Shown piece by piece: positions 27,122-35,969 of a DNA stretch of 64,000 nt. Position 1 is the stretch's first letter, and each line of letters starts with the position of its first letter. Origin of the DNA: Phycisphaerales bacterium. GTDB taxonomy: Bacteria; Planctomycetota; Phycisphaerae; Phycisphaerales; UBA1924. The position numbers and the translations under genes are program-made. Location: assembly GCA_020427635.1 (NCBI GenBank), contig JAGQOH010000003.1, positions 1 through 64,000 on the forward strand, in the 5' to 3' direction. The notes beneath the pieces are model-generated. The model was not told where the DNA came from. It searched no databases and saw nothing but the letters and a program-made list of their open reading frames with translations.

Positions 27122-28243
27122 TCAATAACTGAAATTCGCATTCGGATCGATTGAACCGGGCGGGGTGCCGCCGGCGGCACCGAAGATTGCAGGGGCGGTC
27201 GCGCCGACGACCACGAAGCACACGTTCCCCGCGGCTATGTCCCAATTCGTCGCATTTCCCGAGCAACTGTTGCGAACGATGAAGTTCGACGCTGCATCAA
27301 CCTTGATGCCCAGGTCGCCCCCAGCGCAGTTGTTTGACTCGATGCGGTTGTCGGTGCCCGTGGCGTGGACGCCGGCACCGGTTCCGCCGAGGTATCCACT
27401 TTGCTGGCAGGCATTGCCCACGATGCGGCAGCTCGCTTCGAGCAGGATGCCGTCAAGGCGATTGGCAAAGAGGGAACAACTCTCCGCAGTGCAGCCAGTG
27501 CCGAGGGCCATGCCGTTGCCAAGATTGAGTGAGGCGGAGCAATGCGAAATGGTGGACCCGCCTGCGTTGCCAAGGGAGGTACCGAGATTGAAGCCGTCGC
27601 CGTCATTCTGATCGGCAGTGCAGTTGGTGACTGCACCGGAATGGCTCACTACGATGCCGTTACCGCTGTTGTGTTCGGCAGAGCAGTTAGCAACAGCGCC
27701 TGTGAAGGTGAAAAGGATCCCATTGCCCGTGTTGTCGTAGACGGCGCAGTCGGTGATCGTGCCTGAGAGGGCAGCAATGCCGTGCGAACCATTGTTGCTC
27801 GAACGGACGCGGTCAACGGCGCTGTTTCGACCGCCGAGCAAGACGCCAGCGCCGCCCCAGTCGCGCACCGACCCGTTCTGCACGCTTACGTTTGAATAGA
27901 TGGACGAGCCAACGCGAATTCCCTGCAAGGACTCCGGCACGCCAATGAGATCGAAGCCGTTGAGATCAATCGTCACGCCACTTGCAACGATCTCGATGCC
28001 ATGTTTGGCGGCTTCACCGGTGACGTTGCCTTCCAAGTAGTAACTCCCGGGCTGACCGATGTGAAACACACTGTCCGCATCGCCCGGCGTGTTGGTGGCG
28101 TTGATCGCAATCCGCGGTTCGGGGCCGGGGGTGGGCGCGATGAGGCCTGCGGGTGGATCGAGCGGCCCGGCGAAGAGCCACCCTGTGGCCACAATGACCA
28201 ACGCGGCGCCTGCGGGCGCCCAACGGCTCCAGCGGCTTGTCAT
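27122..28243 (-). CDS. Secreted parallel beta-helix protein, array member 1
   Basis: A 373-residue protein, first gene of the operon. A strong GGAGGAG ribosome site lies 8 bp before the ATG. Its N-terminus is longer and more basic (MTSRWSRWAPAGAALVIVAT...) than the others but ends in the same LFAG before PLDPPAGLIAPTPGPEPRI. Strands FHIGQPGSYYLEGNVTG, VTIDLNGFDLIGVPESLQG and VSVQNGSVRDWGGAGVLL follow, then the helix turns. It ends GSIDPNANFSY. Its promoter must lie in the 168-bp gap before crcB. Confidence 0.87.
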   Translation of the reverse strand: MTSRWSRWAPAGAALVIVATGWLFAGPLDPPAGLIAPTPGPEPRIAINATNTPGDADSVFHIGQPGSYYLEGNVTGEAAKHGIEIVASGVTIDLNGFDLIGVPESLQGIRVGSSIYSNVSVQNGSVRDWGGAGVLLGGRNSAVDRVRSSNNGSHGIAALSGTITDCAVYDNTGNGILFTFTGAVANCSAEHNSGNGIVVSHSGAVTNCTADQNDGDGFNLGTSLGNAGGSTISHCSASLNLGNGMALGTGCTAESCSLFANRLDGILLEASCRIVGNACQQSGYLGGTGAGVHATGTDNRIESNNCAGGDLGIKVDAASNFIVRNSCSGNATNWDIAAGNVCFVVVGATAPAIFGAAGGTPPGSIDPNANFSY

Positions 28244-28410
28244 GACACACTCCTCCTCGGGGCGACGGCTGGTCGCAGTCCTAGTGTCCGGCAGTGGGCC
28301 GTGCGGTTCAAGGATCGTGTGGCGAATTGGCGCGGATTGAGCCGGCCAGGTGGTTACCTAACTTCGCATCATGCATGGGCTTAGGCGTTGGCTGGCCCCG
28401 CCGCGCCCTC

Positions 28411-28890
28411 CTAGGCACTTCCACCCGCGAGCTTGCTGGCAAGCCAGTAGCCCAGGGCTGCGAGGACCACGCATGTCACGGTGGTGACGAGCACATACGC
28501 CAGTGCCGCTGCGGATCGCCCGGAGGTGTGGAGCTTCACGGCCTCGAGGGCGAAGGTGGAGTAGGTGGTGAAGGCGCCGAGGGCGCCGATGGCGATGCCG
28601 CGGTGGGCCCAGTCGGGCATGGGGCGGCTCAGGGTCCAGCCTGCGATCGCCCCGAGGATCAAGGATCCGAGCGCGTTCACGGTGAGGGTCGCGAGATGCG
28701 CGTGCTTGGGCCAATGGGACTGGGCCCAGTGGGAGATCAGGAAGCGCAGCAGCGCCCCCAGAGCGCCCCCGGCCGCGACGGCAGCGAGGTCCACGAGGCT
28801 CAAAGACAGCAGGTCGGTCGGGTCTACGGGTGTCGGCGCGGCGTCCGGGCCGAGTTGGGTCGCCAGGCGATCGGGTGCATCCTCATTCAC
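28411..28890 (-). CDS. crcB: Fluoride ion channel CrcB/FluC
   Basis: A 159-residue, four-helix membrane protein that exports fluoride as a dual-topology dimer. Family signatures are GGALGALLRF, TLTVNALGSLILG with the conserved Asn, and GALGAFTTYSTFALE with the TTxSTF motif. A GTG start at 28890 is proposed. A longer in-frame N-terminus up to 28995 exists but would run into the divergent NfeD start and has no family character. No fluoride riboswitch was recognised upstream. Confidence 0.88.
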   Translation of the reverse strand: MNEDAPDRLATQLGPDAAPTPVDPTDLLSLSLVDLAAVAAGGALGALLRFLISHWAQSHWPKHAHLATLTVNALGSLILGAIAGWTLSRPMPDWAHRGIAIGALGAFTTYSTFALEAVKLHTSGRSAAALAYVLVTTVTCVVLAALGYWLASKLAGGSA

Positions 28891-28980
28891 GCCCACCAGC
28901 GTACAAGGGGCGAGGCCGGCGGGGCGATCCGGGCGGAACCGGAGGGATTGCGGAGAACATGGCCCCCAACGTGCCGAACC

Positions 28981-28986
28981 TATAGT
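28981..28986 (+). promoter_or_regulatory. Putative -10 box of nfeD1
   Basis: TATAGT lies 7 bp before the ATG at 28994. There is no Shine-Dalgarno sequence, consistent with leaderless transcription. Confidence 0.45.
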
Positions 28987-28993
28987 GAGTCGC

Positions 28994-30898
28994 ATGAGCC
29001 TTCACTGGCACAACCCGATGGGTCGCGTGTCCGCGGTTGCCCGCCGACTCGTGATGGCCCTGGCGCTGCTTGGGGCGTGCGCGGTCTCGTGGGCCGCGGA
29101 TGCCTCGGGGTCGGGCGCGAATCCGCTGACGCCGCCGACTTCTTCCGCCCCGGCGGCCCGGCCCGCGGTGCGCCAGGCGAACAACCTCGCGATCATCACG
29201 ATCAAGGACATGATCACTGCGGTGACCTCAACGAGCGTGCAGCGCCGCATCAAGCTTGCAGAAGAGCAAGGCGCCGACGCGATCGTCATCGAACTGGATA
29301 CACCCGGTGGCGAAGTTGGCGCCGTGATCGAGATCACGGCCGCGTTGCGTGCGACACCCCTGTACACCATCGCATGGATTCATGACGACGCGTACTCGGG
29401 CGGTGCGATCGTCGCGGTGGCCTGTGATGAGATCGTGACATCACCCGCTGCATCATTTGGGGACGCAGGCATTGTTCGTGGTGATTCCCAAGCGGGATTC
29501 CGCGAGGGGTTGAAGCCAACTGAACGTGCGAAGATCAGTTCTGTACTCATTGCGGACCTTGTGGAATCGGCGCGCGCGAACGGCTATGACGAGGTGCTCA
29601 TTCAAGGGCTCTCGGCATTGCGGGTGGAGACCTGGCAAGTGCGCGACACGCGCACGGGCAAGAATTATTTTCTGACGCGCAAGGAGTATGCGGCGCTCTT
29701 TGGCGAGGAGCCGCGCGAGGGCGGGCAGGCGAAGGTGGGTTCGCCGGGCCTGAAAGACGACGAATCGGGTGGCCCGCTGTATGCCGATGCATCAAGCCCG
29801 CTGCCGAGTGAGGATGACAACAAGACGGTGCCGCGCGCGGTGGACCCGGGGCCTGCGCCGAACTTCACGCCGGGCACGGAGGATTTCACGCCGCTGATGC
29901 GGCGCACCATTTCCGATACGGTGCAGACGCGCTCGACGCGCCCCGATTTCTCGCACGAGGACCAAGCGAACTATCGCCTTATTGGCCCGGCGACGGACGG
30001 CACGGTGTTCCTGACGCTCAAGGGCGCGTCCATTGCGGATTTCGGTTTCTCGAAGCAGACGATCGCGAACGACGAGGAACTGAAGCAGTACACCGGCGCG
30101 CAGAGCGTTGCTCGCCTTGATCAGAGTTGGTCTGAAGCGACAGTCGCATTCATGACTTACACCATGTGGGGCCACCTCATCAGTGGCCTCCTGATCGTGA
30201 TCTTCCTGCTCGGTTTGTTCATCGAACTGTCGATGCCTGGGGTTGGCGTTGCGGGGCTCGTTGCGCTGTGTGCGTTTGTGGGCCTGGTCATTCCACCGAT
30301 GATGATCAACGCCTCGGCGTGGTGGACCATCGCTGCGATTCTTGGAGGCGTGCTCCTCTTGCTCGCGGAGGTGTTCGTGATACCGGGCTTTGGGGTCGCG
30401 GGTGTGAGCGGTTTGATCGCGCTTGTTGTTGGTCTGATTGGCACGTTTGCGCCGGCGGGGCAACTCTTCCCGGGCGTGGGCGGCGATGATTCATCACTTG
30501 CGTGGGCGGCCAGCATCGTTGTGCTTGCGATCTTCGCGGCGGGGGCGGGGGCCTATCTCGTGTCGCGCTATACCCAACATGTGCCATTGGCCAACAAGCT
30601 CATCCTCAACGATGCCCAACGCTCACACGCTTCGGCGCCAACGATGCTCGGCGCAATGGCGAGCGCTCCTGCGGCGCAATCAGGGGTCGTGCCGATCGGC
30701 GCGGTTGGCGTGGCGCTCACGCGTCTGATGCCCTCGGGGGCCGCCGATTTCGATGGCCAGTTGGTCGATGTCGTAAGCGAAGTGGGCTTCGTCGACGCGG
30801 GCGATGCTGTGCGCGTGATCTCATCGACGACGTATCGTGTGGCGGTCGAGCGCATCGAAGCGCCATCCGAAGCGCACAGCGGGAGCGACCAGGCGTGA
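28994..30898 (+). CDS. NfeD-type membrane-bound ClpP-class serine protease
   Basis: A 634-residue long-form NfeD. A signal/anchor segment (about 17-35) is followed by a ClpP/SppA-like domain (about 62-230) with LDTPGGEVGA and DAYSGGAIVAVACDEI. Ser135 in YSGGA is the likely nucleophile and a lysine around 174-180 the likely base, by analogy with archaeal NfeD proteases. Then come a low-complexity linker and four to five membrane helices (about 390-510), ending with a soluble beta domain (about 560-625). It acts at the cytoplasmic membrane, probably on membrane proteins together with the flotillin encoded downstream. It overlaps the next gene by GTGA. Confidence 0.88.
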   Translation: MSLHWHNPMGRVSAVARRLVMALALLGACAVSWAADASGSGANPLTPPTSSAPAARPAVRQANNLAIITIKDMITAVTSTSVQRRIKLAEEQGADAIVIELDTPGGEVGAVIEITAALRATPLYTIAWIHDDAYSGGAIVAVACDEIVTSPAASFGDAGIVRGDSQAGFREGLKPTERAKISSVLIADLVESARANGYDEVLIQGLSALRVETWQVRDTRTGKNYFLTRKEYAALFGEEPREGGQAKVGSPGLKDDESGGPLYADASSPLPSEDDNKTVPRAVDPGPAPNFTPGTEDFTPLMRRTISDTVQTRSTRPDFSHEDQANYRLIGPATDGTVFLTLKGASIADFGFSKQTIANDEELKQYTGAQSVARLDQSWSEATVAFMTYTMWGHLISGLLIVIFLLGLFIELSMPGVGVAGLVALCAFVGLVIPPMMINASAWWTIAAILGGVLLLLAEVFVIPGFGVAGVSGLIALVVGLIGTFAPAGQLFPGVGGDDSSLAWAASIVVLAIFAAGAGAYLVSRYTQHVPLANKLILNDAQRSHASAPTMLGAMASAPAAQSGVVPIGAVGVALTRLMPSGAADFDGQLVDVVSEVGFVDAGDAVRVISSTTYRVAVERIEAPSEAHSGSDQA

Positions 30899-31398
30899 GC
30901 GATCATTTGATCTGGGGCATTGGGCTCATGGCAGGGGCACTCATGTTGTTCCTGCTCGAGGTATTCATTCCCTCCGGTGGTGTGATTGGCTTCACTGCGT
31001 TCGCAGTCGCGGTGGCGGGCGTGGTCGCATTCTGGATGGAGGGTTCGGCGTGGGGCGTTGCCTCGACGATTGGCCTGATCGTGCTTGTGCCGCTCGCATT
31101 CAACTTCGCATTGCGCATCATGCCCAATACGCCCTTCGGTCGGCGACTGATTCTGGGCGATGACGAAGATGAAGCACTGCTTGCCCAGCGCGCGGCCGCC
31201 GAATCTGAACGGCGCGAGCGCGAGCGCGCACTGGTGGGCGCTGAAGGGGTGGTGCTGACGGATCTCCGCCCGGTGGGCTCGGCCAAGATCGAAGGCCAGC
31301 GTCTGGAAGTGCTCGCGGAGACGGGCGTCATCGAGGCGGGCGCTCGCATCCGCGTCACGAAAGTGGAAGGCACGCAGGTCAAGGTTCGCGCGATTTAA
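30895..31398 (+). CDS. Short NfeD-family membrane protein
   Basis: A 167-residue protein with two or three membrane helices (GLMAGALMLFLLEVFIPSGG and the following VAGVVAF/IGLIVLVPLAF segments). A C-terminal OB-fold-like NfeD domain follows (about 105-165), with GAEGVVLTDLRPVGSAKIEG and a closing VTKVEGTQVKVRAI. It lacks the protease domain. The GTG start overlaps the previous stop as GTGA, so translation is coupled. The NfeD-NfeD-flotillin order is a known membrane-microdomain operon. Confidence 0.9.
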   Translation: MSDHLIWGIGLMAGALMLFLLEVFIPSGGVIGFTAFAVAVAGVVAFWMEGSAWGVASTIGLIVLVPLAFNFALRIMPNTPFGRRLILGDDEDEALLAQRAAAESERRERERALVGAEGVVLTDLRPVGSAKIEGQRLEVLAETGVIEAGARIRVTKVEGTQVKVRAI

Positions 31399-31488
31399 CG
31401 CTGGTGCGATGTCCGCCAACTCCCGCTAGGATTGCTCTGGTTCCCGCGACCGATTGTCGTCGGGACATTGAGTCAGGAGGACCAGGCT

Positions 31489-32502
31489 ATGTCGACCCCG
31501 GTCATTGTCGCCATTGCGATTGTCGTTGGCATCATTGCCCTCTTCATTTTCGTCTTCATCCTCCAGTTCCTGAATCTCTATATTCAGGCCTGGTTCTCGG
31601 GCGCGAAGGTATCGATGCTCGATCTGATCGGGATGAAGTTCCGGAAGGTCGATCCGAAGACCATCGTGTTCTCACGCATTAAGGCGGTGAAGGCTGGGCT
31701 GAGCATCCCGACGAATCAGCTTGAGACGCACTACCTCGCCGGTGGGCGTGTGCCGTCGGTTGTGAATGCCCTGGTGGCGGCGGACCGCGCGAAGATCACG
31801 CTGCCATTTGATACCGCGTGTGCGATCGATCTTGCAGGGCGCGACATCTTGCGGGCGGTGCAAATGTCGGTTGACCCTCAGGTGATCGATGTGCCGAACC
31901 CGAAGCTTGGCAGGCCAACAGTGGACGCGGTCGCGAAGGACGGTATTCAGTTGAAAGCGCGCGCGCGTGTGACGGTGCGTGCGAACATTGCTCGCCTTGT
32001 TGGTGGTGCTACAGAAGAGACGATTGTCGCGCGTGTGGGCGAAGGCATCGTGTCGACGATCGGCTCGTCCAATACGCATAAGGACGTGTTGGAGAATCCG
32101 GACCGCATTTCGAAGACTGTGTTGCAGCGCGGGCTTGATGCGGGCACGGCGTTCGAGATCCTCTCGATCGACATCGCGGATATCGACGTGGGCGACAACA
32201 TCGGCGCGAAGCTGCAGGAAGACCAAGCCGAGGCGGACAAGAAGCGTGCACAGGCGGAGGCCGAGAGCCGGCGCGCGATGGCGGTCGCGGAAGAACAGGA
32301 GCACAAAGCCATGGCCCAGAAGAACAGGGCGCTTGTGGTGCTCGCGGAAGCCGATGTCCCCAAGGCGATGGCGGATGCGTTCCGCTCTGGCAACTTGGGC
32401 ATCATGGACTATTACAAGATGAAGAATGTCGTTGCGGACACTGCGATGCGGTCTTCGATCGCGGGTGACGGCCCCGAGGGCAAGCCCCCGGTCCAGTCCT
32501 AG
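31489..32502 (+). CDS. floA: Flotillin-like protein FloA
   Basis: A 337-residue scaffold protein of membrane microdomains. An N-terminal membrane hairpin (about 5-30) is followed by an SPFH domain, starting near [16 protein letters not shown], and a charged Ala/Glu-rich coiled coil (about 230-285, [19 protein letters not shown]). The C-terminal segment [13 protein letters not shown] is a FloA family signature. The ATG at 31489 is preceded by AGGAGG at 31475-31480. It ends in a four-base CTAG overlap with the convergent gene. Confidence 0.94.
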   Translation: MSTPVIVAIAIVVGIIALFIFVFILQFLNLYIQAWFSGAKVSMLDLIGMKFRKVDPKTIVFSRIKAVKAGLSIPTNQLETHYLAGGRVPSVVNALVAADRAKITLPFDTACAIDLAGRDILRAVQMSVDPQVIDVPNPKLGRPTVDAVAKDGIQLKARARVTVRANIARLVGGATEETIVARVGEGIVSTIGSSNTHKDVLENPDRISKTVLQRGLDAGTAFEILSIDIADIDVGDNIGAKLQEDQAEADKKRAQAEAESRRAMAVAEEQEHKAMAQKNRALVVLAEADVPKAMADAFRSGNLGIMDYYKMKNVVADTAMRSSIAGDGPEGKPPVQS

Positions 32503-33113
32503 CGGGAGTGTCCTTCACTGCGGCGCGTGCGCGCATGCCGTGCGATTTCATCCAGACGACTGCGCCGTGTCGGCTCATGTGACATCGTGCCGACGTCGGA
32601 AACTTCGGGCGTATCAGGCACACCAGCGAGCGCGTCTTGGTCGGCACCAGCGCCGACGCGCTCATCGACGCGACTGCTGATCGGCAGACCCACGCGCGTC
32701 TGTGCGCTGGCGGAGCCTTGTGGCGGCGTGGCCGGTGCATGCGGGCGCAGGGCCGGCGGTGTGCCGATGTAGAACACGGTGCCGGGCGAAATCACGGGCG
32801 CCGCGCCCCAACCTGTTGATACATAGATCGACTGGTCGAATTGAGCATAGGTCGCGCCGGAGACGCGATAGAGCTTGCCATCGGGCCCGGCATAGACCTG
32901 CTCGAAGTCGGCGTCCTGCTGCAGGTCACCCGAAGGCGTGCGCAACGACGTCTGCAGTGGGCTGATGTCGCCCACGCCTTGTTCGACTGGCGTGAGCGCG
33001 GGCTCGACGTCGCTTGACTGCGCGTGCGATGCGGATGCGATCGCCAGCCCCGCTGCGTATTGGAGCCAACGCGCAGCGCCGCTCACCCGATTTGCAGATG
33101 TTGCTCGCCCCAT
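32499..33113 (-). CDS. Secreted hypothetical protein
   Basis: A 204-residue protein of unknown function. The N-terminus ([20 protein letters not shown]) is a likely signal peptide. A middle part (about 60-120) contains the short motif pairs [17 protein letters not shown] and SIYVSTGWG, and the C-terminal half is Pro/Ala- then Arg-rich. GATACT lies 7 bp before the ATG and could be a -10 box of a leaderless transcript. No domain was recognised. Confidence 0.65.
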   Translation of the reverse strand: MGRATSANRVSGAARWLQYAAGLAIASASHAQSSDVEPALTPVEQGVGDISPLQTSLRTPSGDLQQDADFEQVYAGPDGKLYRVSGATYAQFDQSIYVSTGWGAAPVISPGTVFYIGTPPALRPHAPATPPQGSASAQTRVGLPISSRVDERVGAGADQDALAGVPDTPEVSDVGTMSHEPTRRSRLDEIARHARTRRSEGHSR

Positions 33114-33174
33114 GTCATTGAGTATCGGGGGACTTGAGCGCCAGGCCAGGAACTTGGCGGCTTGGACAAGCCGG

Positions 33175-33639
33175 TCAATGCCCTGCAGGCACCCGATCCG
33201 CTACCAACCCCATCAATTCCGCAAGCGTGAGAGACCCTACAGCCGTGCGAAACGCATCATCGATGCGATCGTTGACCAGGCCCAGGGCTTCCCGTCCAGG
33301 GGCGTCGTCGGCCCCAAGCGGGGAGAACTCGGGCTCGGCAGGCGGAGGGGCCTCCAGGGCCTGCACCACCTCGGCGATGGTCAGGTCTTGCGGGTCGCGG
33401 ATGAGGCGATAGCCGCCGCCGGCCCCGACCTTGGACTCCAGGATCCCACCTGACTTGAGCCCCAGGAGGATTGACTCCAGGAACTTGCCGGGCAGGTGCT
33501 CATGTTCGGCGATCTCTCTGGACTGCAGGTAGCCACGACCCTTGCGGGCGCGCTGCGTCAGGTGGACGATCGCGACGATGCCGTATTCGACTTTCTTGCT
33601 GAGGCGCATAGGTGAGTGCATTCCCGTGCTGAGGATCAT
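33175..33639 (-). CDS. Rrf2-family transcriptional regulator
   Basis: A 154-residue winged-helix repressor. The Rrf2 signature is complete: MRLSKKVEYGIVAIVHL, the recognition region IAEHEHLPGKFLESILLGLK, and the wing SKVGAGGGYRLIRDP. The Cys residues that bind an iron-sulfur cluster in IscR/NsrR are absent, so it is not expected to be an Fe-S sensor. ATG 33639 has AAGGA upstream; ATG 33609 starts exactly at the conserved domain and is an alternative. The target genes are unknown. Confidence 0.9.
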   Translation of the reverse strand: MILSTGMHSPMRLSKKVEYGIVAIVHLTQRARKGRGYLQSREIAEHEHLPGKFLESILLGLKSGGILESKVGAGGGYRLIRDPQDLTIAEVVQALEAPPPAEPEFSPLGADDAPGREALGLVNDRIDDAFRTAVGSLTLAELMGLVADRVPAGH

Positions 33640-33695
33640 GTGAATTCCTTGGGCTTGGCAAAACCGTAGGCTCTAACCCTCTTTGGACACTGGAC

Positions 33696-34640
33696 TTACA
33701 GGAGGATTCGGAGCGTGATGATGAGAACCTGGTCCGGCTTTTCCGCCTGAAGGGTCTGCAACGCCTCGCCCGTCGCCCGCCACCGATAGACCGCAGCCTT
33801 GATGGGCTCGTCGACAGCCTGATATCCAGATGACTCTGCAAGCTCGACCCACCGCACTCTCCCCCCACGGTCGAAGTGGATACGCACCAGGGGGTCCTTG
33901 GGGTCCGCAGTCAAGCGAATGTAGTGCGAAAACCGCGGTCTGACGGTCTCAATGACGATTCCCTGGGCCGCGATGGGGTGCCCGAGGTCATCGGCTTCGA
34001 TGGCAGGCAGGGTCGTGGCGGGGGGTGACTCGCGATCGGCGAGCTCGCCTGGCTCCGGTGCCGCGGCTGTTGTCGTGGGAGGCGCTGGCGGAGCGACCGG
34101 TTGGGCAGCGGGCGGCTGCGGGTTCGCGGCGTCGGACTTCTGGTTTGGGGGGGTGCCGCCTATTGGCAGGGCGAGCGTTCCGGTGAGGGCGCGGGCCAGT
34201 TCGAGCACCTTGGCCGTGGTCTCGTCCATTGCTTGGGCGGCTTGTTCGACGCGCTGGGTTACTTGTTGGACTGCTCGGCGCGCTTGGGCCGGATCCGGCG
34301 CGGGTGGCGATGGTGGGGGAGACACGGACTCAAGCACCTCGACGATCGCCTGGGTCGGGGCTTGCTTGGTCTGGGCGGCCTGCTCAGTCTGCGACTTCGG
34401 CGCGTTCATCGCGCGGAAGGTGTCATAGCCAATCCAGGCGATTGCGGTCTTGGGGGCCGCGTGGTCGATGCCAAGCCGCCAGGGCGCTGGGGGTTCGTCT
34501 TCGGGCGCGGCGAGATGTTCAGCAGCGGGCGGCAGGTGGCGCATGGGTTCGCGCGCGATGACGAAAGCGGCGCTCGCATGAATGATCAGCGAGAGCAGGA
34601 TCGCGAGGGAAAGGGGGATGGAGCGAGGGGCAGGGGACAT
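33696..34640 (-). CDS. TonB-like envelope protein
   Basis: A 314-residue protein with one N-terminal membrane anchor (SLAILLSLIIHASAAFVIA). It has a long Pro/Ala/Gln-rich periplasmic spacer (about 110-210) and a C-terminal domain (about 225-314) with IVIETVRPRFSHYIRL, RIHFDRGGRVRWVELAESS and DEPIKAAVYRWRA. This layout is that of TonB proteins, which carry proton-motive energy to outer-membrane receptors. The C-terminal domain is divergent, so the assignment is by architecture and by an ExbD gene 1.3 kb upstream on the same strand. TACGCT lies 6 bp before the ATG. Confidence 0.68.
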   Translation of the reverse strand: MSPAPRSIPLSLAILLSLIIHASAAFVIAREPMRHLPPAAEHLAAPEDEPPAPWRLGIDHAAPKTAIAWIGYDTFRAMNAPKSQTEQAAQTKQAPTQAIVEVLESVSPPPSPPAPDPAQARRAVQQVTQRVEQAAQAMDETTAKVLELARALTGTLALPIGGTPPNQKSDAANPQPPAAQPVAPPAPPTTTAAAPEPGELADRESPPATTLPAIEADDLGHPIAAQGIVIETVRPRFSHYIRLTADPKDPLVRIHFDRGGRVRWVELAESSGYQAVDEPIKAAVYRWRATGEALQTLQAEKPDQVLIITLRILL

Positions 34641-34660
34641 GCCAAAAGCGTACGAGGCGC

Positions 34661-35854
34661 TCAGCAGGTTTGTCCAAAATGGAAGAGAAGAACTTGGAGA
34701 TCGTCAAGGTCGACATTGCCGTCGGAGTTGCAATCACCGTGCTGGTAAGTTGCATCGCCGGTGCGTCCAAAGTTGAACAGGAGCGTTTGCAAGTCAAGAA
34801 GTTCGACTTCGCCATTGAGTTGGGTGTCACCCGGGCAGTGCTCGGGGAGATCGATGAGAATCCAAGCATTGCCCAAGGTTCCGCCGGACACACGGGTCCC
34901 GTCCGCCGAGATTCCTTCGACACTTGTGAAACGTGGCCACTCCACAGCTGAGAATCGTCCTTCGAGGAATTCGCGCAGCTCGACGAGCCCAAGATGTTGT
35001 GTCCAAATGAACGCGCCACCGTGGGAGCGCTGGAGATTGCCGCCGATCAGTGATGCATTACTGTTGCAAGCGAGTGCGTCGCCGCCCCTGAGCGAGGCGT
35101 CGAGAAACTGAAAACCATCGGTCTCCGTCCACAGCGCAGGCGTGCCGGCCACTTCGCCAACAAGCACAGCGCCATCGTCGGAAAGGCCGAACATCCGAAC
35201 CTTGTAGTTCGATTCAAGTAGGTGAATGTCAGACGCAGTCCAGCAGAACGAATCGTGGTCCCAGTTGTGGCCCGTGATGACAGCCCCATCCGCGCTCACC
35301 GCCTGAGGCTGGTGGAAACTCCACTCATCACCAAGCAACTCGGCATCGCCGCCGGCAGTCCATCTTGCAGGCCGTATCCATCCCACTGGCGGTTCCACCT
35401 CCCCGACGACCACTGTTCCATCGTCACTGACATCGAGCGCCCGCGATTCTCTCGATCCGAGCGGAACTGGCAGTGCCTCTACCGTACCGTCAGCTAACCA
35501 TCGGACGGCGCGTACGGTTTGGCTCGGCAAGGGACTCACGCTCACCCCCACCGCGACAGTTCCATCTGCACATACTGCGATCGCTGTTGAGTTCTGGTCT
35601 CCTGGCAAGGGTGCCAGCGGTGCGAGTCCACTCGCCTGTGTCCATCGAAACGCACGGCGAAAATGAACACCGTCGATGTCCGCCGTGCTGAATCCCACGA
35701 CCGTCGAGCCGTCTGCGCTGAGCGCTGTAACCCCAGATTGCTGGAATCCAGGAAGCACTCCAAGGTCGATCAACTGCGGCTCCGCACCAACAGCACTTGC
35801 CCCGATGGCAACTGCGAGACTTGGAACGATCAACCGGTGTCGTGCATTTCTCAT
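34661..35854 (-). CDS. Secreted HAF-repeat protein with dockerin-like tail
   Basis: A 397-residue exported protein. The signal peptide (MRNARHRLIVPSLAVAIGA...) is followed by HAF-type repeats (IDLGVLPGFQQSGVTALSA, FRWTQASGLAPLAPLPG, RALDVSDDGTVVVGE). The C-terminus has two dockerin-like units (GDTQLNGEVELLDLQTLLF, GDCNSDGNVDLDDLQVLLF). It resembles the protein at 5107 in plan but not closely in sequence. TAGAAT lies 8 bp before the ATG, with no clear ribosome site. Codon use is less GC-rich than the flanking exbD and ruvB genes. It sits between the TonB-like and ExbD genes. Confidence 0.83.
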   Translation of the reverse strand: MRNARHRLIVPSLAVAIGASAVGAEPQLIDLGVLPGFQQSGVTALSADGSTVVGFSTADIDGVHFRRAFRWTQASGLAPLAPLPGDQNSTAIAVCADGTVAVGVSVSPLPSQTVRAVRWLADGTVEALPVPLGSRESRALDVSDDGTVVVGEVEPPVGWIRPARWTAGGDAELLGDEWSFHQPQAVSADGAVITGHNWDHDSFCWTASDIHLLESNYKVRMFGLSDDGAVLVGEVAGTPALWTETDGFQFLDASLRGGDALACNSNASLIGGNLQRSHGGAFIWTQHLGLVELREFLEGRFSAVEWPRFTSVEGISADGTRVSGGTLGNAWILIDLPEHCPGDTQLNGEVELLDLQTLLFNFGRTGDATYQHGDCNSDGNVDLDDLQVLLFHFGQTC

Positions 35855-35969
35855 TTGCCCCGATTCTAAGCTCAATTGGGCATGTATGGAAGGGTGTTCG
35901 CGTCAAGTCCCCTCCCCAGTCCCATCCCAGAGAGAGGGGGAGTACACACCCCGTCGCTCGCACTCGGGG

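Noticed and set aside
20364-28243. Possible CRISPR or satellite array
   Set aside because: The periodicity comes from coding of beta-helix turns and gene duplication; no short identical repeats with unique spacers occur.
28891-28995. Longer N-terminus for CrcB
   Set aside because: It would overlap the divergent nfeD1 start and promoter and adds no recognised sequence.
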